Source: Microdochium bolleyi (taxonomy: Eukaryota > Ascomycota > Sordariomycetes > Xylariales > Microdochiaceae). Taken from it: a stretch of DNA of 64,000 nucleotides. This document shows positions 41,882 through 53,146 of the stretch, piece after piece. A program made the translations under genes and the position numbers. The notes beneath the pieces were generated by a model. That model was not told where the DNA came from. It was given only the letters and a program-made list of their open reading frames with translations, and did not search any database. How positions within the stretch are numbered: the first letter of the stretch is position 1; the number at the start of each line of letters is the position of its first letter. The stretch is taken from NCBI GenBank assembly GCA_001566295.1, contig KQ964252.1, positions 62,001 through 126,000 of the forward strand. Direction: 5' to 3'.

Positions 41882-44800
41882 GATTAACGAGTGGTGGGTT
41901 GTAACGATCGTGGTGCAAAAGAATGTATGTATCAGATGATACTGTCTGCGGGCCGAACCAGGTCCAGTGTCGTCACGGACGTGCCCTGGGAGAAAGAGAG
42001 AAAGAGCGTATGGCGTTGTCGAGATCAGTCTCACGAGACACAGCAGCGAGCGGCATCCATGGCCTTATCTACTCCGTACGAATGACTGACTTGGCGTCCA
42101 ACGGTGCAACGCCTCTCACATTCAGCTCGAGCATTCGGCAAAGCTAGGGTGCAACGGTCACGCATATGCTGGCATCCTAGCTACCATCCTGGCAGTATGA
42201 CGTGCGGCCGCTGCTGGCGCCCTTCAGGTGAAGCAAGTGAGAGGCCTCTCCACAAACGAGTTCATTTTCTGGTGGGCATCTGCCAGGCGACATTGCCGAG
42301 TTCACGGGCACATCAACGTGCGTGAGCAGAACGAGGCGTGTGCAAAGGTGCTGAGCTAGCGGTTTAGTCTGTGGGGATGGCGGCTGATGGCGTGAGAAAA
42401 ACAGGATGAACGGATGTTGACAGTTTGTGCGGAGGGCAGACACAAATGGCTTCTTATCGATCGTGAATGAAGCGTCTGTAGTGGACTGATTTGTGCCTTG
42501 CGGTCCATAGACATTGAGTTGTCGTTGTCCGGTGTCGATCACATTGCCTCCGCTAACCCGGGCTGATCATGAGGCCACGGTCTACGCGGATCGCCAACTT
42601 CAGCGTCTCGCCTAGATGAAAGACCACGCAAGATGGCCATGTCAAAAGATGTGTCTGAGCGTCGTCGAGGGTGTCAATTGTGTGGTTCTTCGTAGCCTAG
42701 CCTCACCTGAGTTTGAAATTAAGGGGCGGCCAGCTCAACTCCACACCACGCCACCCTTTGGCCCATTTGGGGACAGCGAGCTTCACAAGCGCCAGTTTCC
42801 ACTGCGCTAGAAGGCCGTCATCTGTCTTCTGTCATTGGTTTCACGTGGTTTCCTCATGGCAGTCGCGTTGGCAGGTGGAGGCTTATGCAGGTGATGCGAG
42901 GCGCTTGCCTGGATTACTCTGCCTGTGAACATTCGCCTAGGTCGGCGCCAGGCAACGAAGCGTGGCTATGTCGGGGTCACAATTGCATACGCCAACTTGT
43001 GACGTGCGCCTGCAGAACTTGCAGCCTACCAACCGCGAGCACTAAGCTCGGCTGGATCAATTTCCGGTCTCTGGGTCTAGGCTCGGATCCGAGTCGTCGC
43101 GATGGCACGTTGATACTATCAATATCCACGTGGATCACGACCCATCCTGCCGTGCTCCCCACAAAAGGAGCTTCCGATCTCCTCAGGGGGGCTTCGATGG
43201 TGTCCCTATTGTTATTTCAGTAGATCATTACCAAATTGCAACGACGCTTCTGATCACCATTCATAATAACCCATCATCCCCTTCCATACTCTGGGCCGGA
43301 GGGTGCTAGTCTCTCAAGGTTCCCGCCACAATCTGACCGCCTGTGTCGATCGCGATGAGGTTTCGCGCCGCAGAGCTTTGTCTGGACTGGAAAGGCCAAT
43401 GGCAAGCATCAGGACCAGTTGATGGCTTTTCCTACTAGGCCAACAGTTAGGCGTCGCCGGGTCCAAAGCTTCCCGGAGTTGGCGCACGCCGATGGCTAGC
43501 TATCGTCCATCGTGGAGCCTGCAATCGAGTTGAGCCCCTGACTGCCAGTCTTACGTGACCTGGTTTCAACTATTCTCAGTCCGGACTTGCTCAGGACCTG
43601 CAGGTGGTTGGAAGGCGCCCCTTCGCTCAAGGCGGCGGTATTTCCCAGCTCATGGGCCTCAACTGCCAATGGCCTGCTAGTTAGGGGCACGGTAGGTAGC
43701 GGTCCTGCTGGCTAGTGGCACAAGGCACGGAGACAATTCCCGGTATCGCAGCAAGACTGTCTCGTAGCTTCACAACTTCTGCCACCAGAGCATTGGCCTC
43801 CGATGGCTCCCGTCACATGGCAGGGTCGAGACTGTCGAAGGACCTGGTGGCAGACAGGTATCACCTTAGAGCGGTATCGAGCATGACTGCCTTCCACTAA
43901 TCAGGCGGAAAACCGATCAAGAGTGTCGGTTGGTGAGGATGCAGACATTTGACAGGCCGTTAGGCGATTTTGGGTCAATCGCAGATGCTGTTTCATGGAG
44001 CCACCAAGTATAGTATAGTCATATGTCAATTATGCCACATGTGCCGATTGTGAAGGCGCGTGAGAAAAGAGGAACAGTGAAAGTCTCCGTGATTGAGTGG
44101 CTCGCAATTCATCATTTGTGAGCATTATCGTGGACAGAGTGGATAATCAAGGTTGTCATCGACTCACACATTTCCGCTCCGTTTCAGAGTGCTGTGGAAA
44201 AGGTAGAAATGATTGCAAGCGAAGGACTAGGAGTCTACTGCGGCGATGACTATCGCAATCGGTCAACGCTAGATACAACGCATCCTGGCAGCACTTTATC
44301 TCGCACGGGACGATCAGACGAGTGAGTCAAACCCTGCCATTTCTGCAGCCAAGACAGACTTGTGTCTACAAGCTTTTGCTTGACACACACGCATGCCTTG
44401 GCTCTCCTCGGCAAAGCTTCAGCCTCCCGAGTGAGGACGTATTGCTTCTCCTATTGGGGCAGCAACCGGGCGTGGCCAGGAAATCAACTGTGAGAGGAGA
44501 TCCCGGTCCAGCCGGAAGGCGGACGTTGCGACCCGGTCAGTACATAAGGCTCAACGACGAAAGCCTCCAGTCTTGCACGTTTCAAATCGCTCTTCATAAG
44601 GCTTTCGACTGGTCAGATCGATGTGCAAGTTCTGTGGGGGACAGGAGCCCGACCCTTGCTCTCCCAAAGTCCAAACACGGCACGCAAAGAGTTCTCCCCA
44701 CCTCCCCGTTTCGGGCTGCCGGCTTGGCGGAGGATCAAGCTCCGGCCGGTCCCACGACATGCAGCCCGGCTGGAAGGCGCCGGGTCGATATGACGACTGT

Positions 44801-44962
44801 TCATAGATTAAGGACGCCCGATGCCCGTTTCGACAATGGCCTTGTTTGTCTGCGGCAGACTCGGTCCACAACTCCGGCCCCTGCTGAGTTTGTGCTAGCC
44901 ACGAAACTTTACCTGCTAATTGTTTCAGCTCACAGAGCAGGGTGTCCTCCTCAGTAATGCAG
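41882..44962. other. Gene-poor stretch of about 3.1 kb
   Basis: No gene is supported. A 211-codon frame at 44322-44957 shows no domain, signal or homology that I recognise. No transposase or tRNA is seen. Confidence 0.45.
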
Positions 44963-44970
44963 TATATAGA
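44963..44970 (+). promoter_or_regulatory. TATA-like box of Cip1-like gene
   Basis: TATATAGA about 110 bp before the ATG of the Cip1-like gene. Confidence 0.45.
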
Positions 44971-45077
44971 GAGGAGCATTGGCGCTCGCAGACAACCCGC
45001 GGCTACATGGAGAACTATTCCAGTGACTGCCGAACAGTAAAGCCTGCCTTTCAACACCAAGTTTCGACCCGTCTAAT

Positions 45078-46223
45078 ATGCTCTCCAAGACAACTTTGCT
45101 GGCCGCTGCGGCCCTGCTCTCGACCTCGAGCGCGCAGATCGCAGATGGCTTCGAGAGCGGCTGGGACAAGGCCAAGTGGACGACCTACGCGCCCGACTGC
45201 AACCAGGGTGGTAGCATTGCCCTCGACACAAGCACCGCCCATAGCGGCAGCTCGTCCATGAAGGTCTCGGGCGCCGGTGGCTACTGCGGCCACATTTTCT
45301 TCGGCACGACTGCGGTCCCCAGCGGCGATGTCTACGTGCGGGCATGGATGTAAGTCAGCGACAGCAGGGGACACCACGATCTGTTCACAGCAGAAGACGA
45401 GAGACACTGACCATGTTTTCCTCGTGCCACAGCAAGCCCACCAACGCCCTGACGGCCTCGCACGTCACCTTCCTGACCATGCCCGACAGCACGACCGGCA
45501 AACACCTTCGCATCGGTGGCCAGAACGGGATCCTCATGTACAACCGCGAGACCGACGACGCGACCCTGCCCAACCTGTCCCCCGACGGTGTCGCCGCGTC
45601 CGCCAAGCTGCCCGCGGGCACCTTCTCGTGCTTCGAGTACCACCTCGGCACCGACGGTAAGATCGAGACGTGGCTCAACGGCAGCCCTGTCAGCGGCCTG
45701 TTCGCGGGTCCCGGCAACACGAACCCGCACTCGTCGCAGTGGGGCACCGCATACAAGCCCAAGGTCAAGGGCGTGTACTTTGGCTGGGAGAGCTACGGCG
45801 GGGACACCAACACGCTGTGGTACGACGACATCGCCATCAGCTCGACCCGGGTCGGGTGCACCGGCAGCGGCGGCGGCGGCTCTGGTGGTGGCGGTGGCGG
45901 CTCTGGGACTACGACGTCCGCGACTACGTCGACTACGGCTGGCACGGGCGGTGGCACGACGCTGACGACAACCAGCACGACGACGACTGCTGCCCCGACG
46001 CCCACTGGCGCTGTTCAGACGTAAGTGCTGGCCATCCGCCCTACCCCCTTCCTCAACAACCACTACCTCAACAACTCTGTCCCCAAATATGTGAGATGCT
46101 AACCATTCTCGCTCGTGTAGTAAATATGGACAATGTGGAGGCAAAAATTATGTTGGCCCCACGGTCTGCGAGGCTGGCTCGAAGTGCGTTGCTACCAATG
46201 AGTGGTACTCGCAGTGTCTGTAA
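45078..46223 (+). CDS. cip1: Cip1-like secreted protein with C-terminal CBM1
   Basis: Three exons (45078-45349, 45433-46020, 46121-46223; introns 83 and 100 bp) encode 320 residues. The signal peptide is LLAAAALLSTSSA. Residues ~20-255 match the Cip1 domain first known from Trichoderma reesei, a beta-jelly-roll related to polysaccharide lyases: GFESGWDKAKWTTYAPDCN, SGAGGYCGHIFFGTTAVPSG, HLRIGGQNGILMYNRET, FSCFEYHLGTDGKIETWLNG and YFGWESYGGDTNTLWYDDI. A Gly then Thr/Pro linker leads to the CBM1 (~287-320: YGQCGG...CVATNEWYSQC), encoded mostly by its own last exon. Cip1 is co-induced with cellulases; lyase activity on uronic-acid polymers has been discussed for the family. It probably acts outside the cell on plant wall material. 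The GH5 with CBM1 in this window fits the same role. Confidence 0.88.
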
Positions 46224-47250
46224 GGACCACTGAAGTTATCAAGGTCCACAAACACAGGCTCGCATAAGGGAAGTCATTGTTACGTTTGTGACTTGACAAA
46301 GCTCATTGACTTATCATTTCTATGTACATATGCAAAAATTTGTCGGCACTGAACATAATTACTCCCCAGTCTTATTGCATGTTGAGATCATGCAAACACC
46401 ACAAGGTTACAATGCCATACATATCAGTGCTTTCATGTCTCATAGTCCGTGCTACGATACAAACAACTTTACTTTGGTGATGATGAGCCTTGATCTTGCA
46501 GGAGAAAATATTGCCCCGATTAAATTTTATTTGCACCATTTTTGTTTTCTTTGTTTTCTTCTTTTTTTTGGCGAATTTTAATCACACTTTATCGTTATAA
46601 ATGAATTGTCAAGGAAAATAGTAGCCTTCATCTCTCGACCAAGCATATAAGTGATCAACGCATTTTTAGTTGATGTGGCGTTGGTCTTACGCTTCCTTCG
46701 TTTTGCCCTGTTTTATATTCTCAGAGCTGTTTCTGTCAACGAGAAAACATCGCCCACTTAAAGTTTATGAAAAATCGTAGAGAAGTGCAAGACAAATGCT
46801 ACCTACCTTACGTAGTGTCAATGGAAACGAGCTCCCGATATGACAGTGGGAGGTATCGCATTCCCAGGAGATCGTCTCTTTCGAGCGGCATCCCTACACC
46901 ACTCATGTGCTTGTCGAGACTAGGACGTAGCATATCATTGAGAAGACCTCCCTTTCTTCATGATTTTATGTGTCCCGCTAGAGATGTGGACCGTGTCATG
47001 TACATTGAGACATCTAACTCTCTACAAACGTTCCAGTCCTTGCAAATTGGCGTACTTGTCCATACAGTAGCACCCCGCAAATTTTCCATAGTTACATCAC
47101 AGGCCGTGGAATAGCGAGCATGAAAGCTTGTGACCGAGCATAGCGATACTATTACGACTATCAGAGAAGCTACAATGATACACTCGATTAATGTTTATTA
47201 AATATTTACGTCGTTCGAAGAAGAGTAGAGAAGCTAAGACGTCAACCAGA
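46224..47250. other. AT-rich intergenic stretch
   Basis: This segment is clearly richer in A/T than its GC-rich neighbours (for example around 46500-46620). No intact gene or clear terminal repeats are visible. It could be a decayed, RIP-affected repeat or just spacer. Confidence 0.4.
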
Positions 47251-48882
47251 TCACAAAGCGAAGCCACTCTTCTTTGCGCCGGGGTACTTGTCAAGCAGCG
47301 CCTTGCCGCCGGCTGTGAGCTCGCCCATGGCCGGGCACGCGAGGCTCAAGAGCGGCGGGCCGACCGCGTCATTGATCATCTGGAGGGGCTTGGCGATGGT
47401 GGCGAACAGGGTTGACAGCGAATTGGGCGCGAAGGCCTTGACGATCTCGAGGCTGAAGCACACGAGGTTGTTGCCCTGGAGGAGCTTGACGGCGTTGAGG
47501 GCGCCGCCCGTCAGGTCCTGCAGGTCCACGCCCGTGAAGCTGTTGGTGGTGCCCATGTTGCCGCCGATGTTGGCGATCTCCGGGTGCTTGGCGATCCACG
47601 ACAGCAGGTCGAGGTTGAGGTCGACGAGGTTGTAGTCGCCGCGCATGCGGTACCAGTTGGACGGGATGCGCTCCCAGCCGCGGTTGTACTTGAGCGTGCC
47701 GTCGGCGTTGGTGGTCACGCCCCAGAGGGACTTAAAGTTCTCTCGGTCTGTATCGACGGGACAATGAGTCAGTCACTATCAACTGGTCAAGGATTGACGT
47801 CCAAAGACGGAGGACATACCCAAGTTACCGCCGCGAGGGAACTCATCAGAGTGGTTGCTGAGTAGGCGGATGCCGAAGAGCAGGCCGGCATTGCGGACGA
47901 GGAGGCCGGTGTACGGGCCGTAGTAGAAGAGCGGGTTGGTCGCGATGCTCGTCTTGATGGCTGCCGCCGCAATGTCGCCCATGCCTTCGACGGACAAGGC
48001 GCCACCTACAGGGATCTTGTCGTGGACCTCCATAAACTTGTCCATGTTCATGGTCGACGCGTCACCGGTGATGTACAGGTCGTCGCGTGTCAGCGACGAG
48101 TCCGCCTCGATGAAGTTGTGGCTGCCGTCAAGGCCGCGGGGGGTGCCTGGAGAGAGCAAGCACATGTCAGCACTGGTCTGGTTCGCATGAAGCCAAGGCT
48201 GACGACTTACCCAACAGACCCAGGAGGTTGCCGAGCAGGTTCTGCGACTTGGGGCTCTTGCCGCCGATGGAGAAGCCCGGGTTGAGCGAGAGGGGGTTGC
48301 CCGTGCCAGTAAGGCCCATCGCGGCGATGAGAGTGGCCAGGTCGATGCCCATGCCAAAGACTTGAAGACTGATGTTAGCTGCCGGCCAATCTTATCCACA
48401 AGGAGCGTGCAGACTTACCACCGTTGATGCCTGCAATGGCCTCGAAGAACTACCATAGGGTTAGACAGCCACGTCAACCATCGCGACAGAGGGAGAACAT
48501 ACGCCAACAACACCATCACGGGAAAAATAGCCGTGGTTCGAGAGGGCGTTCAAGCCTGGGCAGGGACCTCTCTGGTCGCCGGCGGCGACATTGGGAGGCC
48601 TGAACTCATGAGCGCCGTCGACTATTGGGACAACGGGTCAGTATGAGGCGCCCATCGCGGTAGATGTTGGCCAAGTTGTCACGGACCTTGGATCGGCTTC
48701 GACGAGTCAACCAGGAGAGCACGCTCCTTCAGGCGAGCCAGCCCCTCAATGATCTCGTTCAGCTCGAGGCCATCGCGCGCGGCAAGCCTCGCGAGATTTT
48801 CAGGAGTCGCGTAGGCATTCGAGACGCCACTCAGGCATGCGGCACCGACGGCCAGCTGGCCTGCAATGTTGGACAAGCGCAT
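47251..48882 (-). CDS. Secreted heme-thiolate peroxidase (chloroperoxidase/UPO family)
   Basis: Six exons (48882-48687, 48621-48503, 48449-48419, 48360-48211, 48146-47820, 47747-47251) give 439 residues; introns are 53-72 bp and one exon is only 31 bp. The signal peptide is at ~1-25 (IAGQLAVGAACLSGVSNAYA). The heme-ligand motif PCPGLNALSNHGYF places the proximal Cys near residue 86. The acid-base region reads NFIEADSSLTRDDLY (Glu ~179, Asp ~181), so the usual EHD or EGD triplet is EAD here. The family uses H2O2 for halogenation, peroxidation or oxygenation of organic compounds outside the cell. Length suits the long group. The start of exon 6 is slightly uncertain, since two AGs six bp apart are both in phase. 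The nearby GMC oxidoreductases could supply H2O2. Confidence 0.87.
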
Positions 48883-50149
48883 TGTGACAGTGGACAGCAA
48901 CTGACAGGTGAGGTGGCGAGCCAATAACAGCTGTGGTGAAAGTAACAATGAAAGTGGACAGGCTGCGGTTGGAAGATGGGACGGAAAGCCACACAATAAG
49001 AGACAAGGGGCCTCTGACCTCTTTGGCCAAGCACTGTCGTGTCTGACGCGTGTCAGTCGATATGCAGAGAAGACGCCCAGAACCGGTCCGTGATGGCAGC
49101 AGTGTCCCGCCAATTCGCTAGGACGGGAAACACCTTAATCGCCCACGTGGACGCGGGAGACACGCACGGTACGGGCTCAATCTCGTTCTCTCCACCTCTC
49201 CGCCCTCAGAGCCCGGCAAGCGGCATCTTCCACTGTCCCGGGCAGGGTCAAAGCCACCGGCGCCCCGCCACAGTCAGGGTCATGTTTTGTCAGAATCTGG
49301 GTGAAACGCCAGACTAGGCAAGGATAGGCGGATATCCGGCCAGGGGACCTTTGTTATAGACCAGCTGGAAGCGGCAGAAGATCGCCAGCGAATCAAGGAG
49401 ATTTATGGGTTCGATCCTTTGCCAGCAAGGGGATAGCAGGGCACGCCGGCGCCGGGCTAGGTACAATAGGGTACCGTTAGTGGTGTTATAGGGCCACTGA
49501 TACCGCTATAGACCATGGGCGCGTCTCCACAGGCCGAGCCCTGACAGGGCATTTTAAGATTTTGACATCCCGGCCGATTGAGAGGGACATCCCGGCCGAC
49601 AGGGTCTGGTGGCCGGGGACGCCCTGGCCCCTCTGTGGCATGACGATATGCACGGCCGGGGCCTTGGCGAGGGCGCTCTGGCGGGCTAGCATGGACCGGC
49701 CGCACACCAGTAGGACTCAGCATCCCAACGCGGAGGCTACGGAGCCTGGGCCGGGGCTTCAACCTCTGCGCGAGCCATCTTGGCAGCGCTAGCCTCCAAG
49801 CTGGGTATGCAGAGCAACGGGTCAGGCAGGGTCAAAGAGCATGGGCTGTCGTAGGAGTGGTGCAATCCTACGCAAGTCTGCTATCTGCGTGCTCGCTCCC
49901 GGGAGCCAACCGTCGGAACGGCTGGTTTCGCAAGACCCAATCAATACCAGCCAGGGAAGAGCCGAAGCTACGCAGTCCGTCGTCCACTCTGTTCCCGCGT
50001 CGTGAGCCAGGGGTCCTGTCCGGACGGTTGACTGTGGAACAAAACCTGCATTGCTTCCAAGCTGCGGCAGGCATCTTGTCAAAAAGGCCATCCTTGCACC
50101 TCTGGGTCCAGACCTGCTTCCCTCACAGTCTCATCGCATCTCGACTTGC
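48883..50149. other. Intergenic, no gene seen
   Basis: Divergent upstream DNA of the peroxidase and CFEM receptor genes. A short direct repeat (GACATCCCGGCCGA, twice) is at about 49563-49600. No gene is supported. Confidence 0.5.
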
Positions 50150-51707
50150 ATGATGCTGTTCTCCACGATAGTATGGGGTTTCCTGGCCGCGTTCAGCGGC
50201 CTCGTGGCCGCGCTCACGCCAGAGGAGACGGCGGTGATGGTGCAGGCACTGAAGATGTACCCAGCTTGCTCGGTAAGTTTTGGCATCTCCCCCCCCCCCC
50301 TCCCCCTGGAGACCGAGCAACAAGCTTTGGTGGCGGCGAGACTGACGAGATGGGACTTCCGCAGATTCCGTGCTTGACGGTATCAGTACAGGCCTCGGGC
50401 TGCAAGCTCACAGACAAGTCGTGCATCTGCAACAACCCGACACTCACCGCAGCCACGGAAAAGTGCATCTTGACCAACAGCACCTGCACCATCTACGAGG
50501 GCCTGCAGCTGCAGAATGCTAGCATGGTCACCTGCGACTTCCCTTCCAGAGACAAGTCGACAACACCGCTTGTCATCGCCATCACGGGCGGCACGCTGGC
50601 GACACTGGCCTTTGCCATGAGGATCGGAACCCTTCTGTTGAGGAGCAATGGCCGGCCCATTGGCATGGACGACTGGCTGGCCGGCGCAGCGCTGCTCCTG
50701 GCTGGACCACCAACGCTCACAGCTCTTGAGTTCAGAGACAACGGCCTGGGCAAGGACATGTGGACACTGAAGCTGGAGCAGATCAAGAAAGTCCTCTTGG
50801 TAAGCCTTGGAGACCCCTCGCGCGACTGTCTGCCTTGCAAGGCCCCCCTTTGCTAACTTGTGCTTGCGTCCGGTCTTAGTTCTACTACCTCGGCTCCGTA
50901 TTTTACATCGCCTCGATCACCATGGTCAAAATGTCCCTGGTGTGCTTCATCCTCCGCGTGTTTCCCGACAAGAAGTTCCGGCGACTCTGCTACATAATCA
51001 TGGGCTTCGTGGCCGCATATGGCATCTCCTTTGTGACCGCGACGGCGCTGCAGTGCTGGCCCGCCGAGTACGCGTGGCAGCGGGTCGACAGCGCCTACTC
51101 AGGCCGGTGCAACGACGTCCACCTGCAGGCGTGGTGCGCCGCGGCGTGCAACATCGTGCTCGACCTCGTGCTGCTGGTCCTGCCGTTGCACAACCTCTGG
51201 AGGCTCAACATGGGCATGAAGAAGAAGGTCATGATCATGTTCATGTTCTCGCTCGGCATCTTCGTCACCATCATCAGCGTCATCCGGCTGCACAGCCTCG
51301 TCACCTTTGCCAACTCGACGAACATCACCTGGGACTACGTCGAGGCCGGCTACTGGAGTCTCGTCGAGATGCACGTCAGCATCATCTGCGCCTGCCTGCC
51401 GTACTGCCGCCACCTGCTCGTCGCGCTGGGCGCCCGCTTCCTGCAGTCCACGCAGGCCCGCAGCAACTACGCCGCCAACTACGCCAACTCGCGCTCCCGC
51501 AAGAACAGCGAGGGCGCGATCCTCTCGAGCGCAAAGACGGGCGGCGACACGCTCAGCGGCCAGCAAGGGTCCAAGACGCCCAAGCACGGCGACGAGGGCG
51601 ACTTTGTGCCCCTCGTCGAGTACCCGCACAACCGCAACTGGGACAAGCAGACGAGCGTCCACACGACAAATGTGACTGCCTCGCGTGGTTCCGACGACCG
51701 GCCGTGA
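50150..51707 (+). CDS. CFEM-domain GPCR-like membrane protein (PTH11 class)
   Basis: Three exons (50150-50272, 50365-50799, 50880-51707) encode 461 residues. A signal peptide (LFSTIVWGFLAAFSGLVAA) precedes an eight-Cys CFEM domain (~25-100: PACSIPCL, SGCKLTDKSCICNN, EKCI, STCT, MVTC). About seven transmembrane helices follow (~112-375), with the typical GMDDWLAGAALLLAG, FYYLGSVFYIASITMVKMSLV, PLHNLWRLNMGMKKKVMIM and CLPYCRHLLVALGARF of fungal PTH11-type receptors. The tail is Ser/Lys/Asn-rich and cytoplasmic. PTH11 proteins act in surface sensing during plant infection in some species; the role here is inferred. The CFEM splits across the first intron, which carries a C-rich tract. Confidence 0.88.
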
Positions 51708-53146
51708 TTCATGAACGTCTTTTCTTCTCCTTGTCTTCTTTCATTGTCATCACATTACGGTACGGGAAAAGGATTCGGCATGCATGGACTGTCTTTGTCC
51801 GCTTTGCATATATACACACACGCGGGACCATCGAGTTCTATCATAACGGCACGGTTTCAATTATACATTCTGTACACATCATAGAGAGGCAATTCCACAG
51901 TCGTTACTGGAACGCACGCGCGTAAAGGCTTGAGATCCATGTATCAATCAATCAGCTGGTACACACCATCACGCAAAACAACCTCCTTTGTGTCCCCACG
52001 TGAAGAGCCAATTCGCCGTGCCATCGTGACCACCGCCACCACCGCCACCACCGCCAATGATGCCGTCTTGTTATCGCCAGCCACCCCGCCGCTCAGCCGT
52101 GTACGAGTCCGAGACGATATCCCGCAAAGATACTCCGTACAGCCATGGTATCCGCCCGCGTGCCGATGTGGCGAGCGACGCCATCCTGCCGCCAGCCCGT
52201 GCCGTTCCCCTCCTGCCCACCATTGGCGTGTGCATGTCCCATGGGACCTGTCAAAGAGAGCTACTGATCCTGGTGTGGTGCGATGTGGCGGGCTAGGACC
52301 GTAGCCCGTCCGTTGTGGCGACTCAGGGCCCTCGTAAGGCTAAAAACTCTCCGTAGCTGACGGCGAAGCAGAGGACCAAACCACCCACCCACTTGGGGGC
52401 AGAAGAGGCGCAGGTAGAACGGAGCCAAGGAGGAACTAACTACTCCGTTAGCACTAGCCGCCGTGGGGAACGGCCTGATACTTAATGCGCTATGATCATG
52501 GGAAGGCGAGTCATTTCCAGGTTCTCCATGACTCGGATCGGCCCTCGACGTTGTGTGTGCTCTATTGACGTCTCTCGCACGTTGCAAGTCGTGCCGATCC
52601 CAATCTTACGGAGAAAGCATCGGCAACTGACCGAACCGTACGCTCGGATCCCCTGTTCGCGTCCTGCTAGGGTGATCCCAGCTGGCGGCCGCAGACCGAC
52701 GTAATAACCTTTTGGTGCCTGTCAAGCAAGATAGGGGGCCCCTGCAACCTGTCGAAACTGTCATGGGGGCTGTCTGTCAACAAGGTGGAGCCTTGCAAGG
52801 GAATCGTCTCCGTCATGCTCATGGGGGAACCTTGTCCAGCGTCGGGGAGAGCCTGCCGGATGGCGAGCTTTCACAATGGGCAATCGCAGAGAAGCCATAA
52901 AGAGCAACAGGGCCTTGGCAGGCGGACTGGGCCCAGACGGCTCTCCTCCAGCTCCAGCAACGGGACCATCTCGCACGCTCCTCGCGCCACGGGATCTGCA
53001 CCTTTGAACGGGATCATCTGGTCAAATGAACCCTAGATCCTGAGAGTTCTTTCTAGTCACTCCTTTATTCTTGGATTTCTCTTTGACCCTCTCTGGATCG
53101 TGTTGTTTCGTCCCAAGTCTCAGACCCAGTCGCAGCAGCAGCAGCC
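51708..53146. other. Intergenic, no gene seen
   Basis: It includes a short (CCACCG)-type microsatellite at about 52028-52056. No gene is supported. Confidence 0.5.

Noticed and set aside
44322..44957. 211-codon plus-strand frame
   Set aside because: No domain, signal peptide or biased composition; it overlaps equally long antisense frames and lies in a gene-poor stretch.
49400..49425. GGGTTCGATCC string resembling a tRNA B box
   Set aside because: No acceptor, D or anticodon arms can be built around it.
50807..51925. 372-codon frame overlapping the CFEM receptor
   Set aside because: It is a shifted-frame shadow of the receptor's third exon: Arg/His/Pro-rich with no domains, while the receptor frame has clear transmembrane helices.
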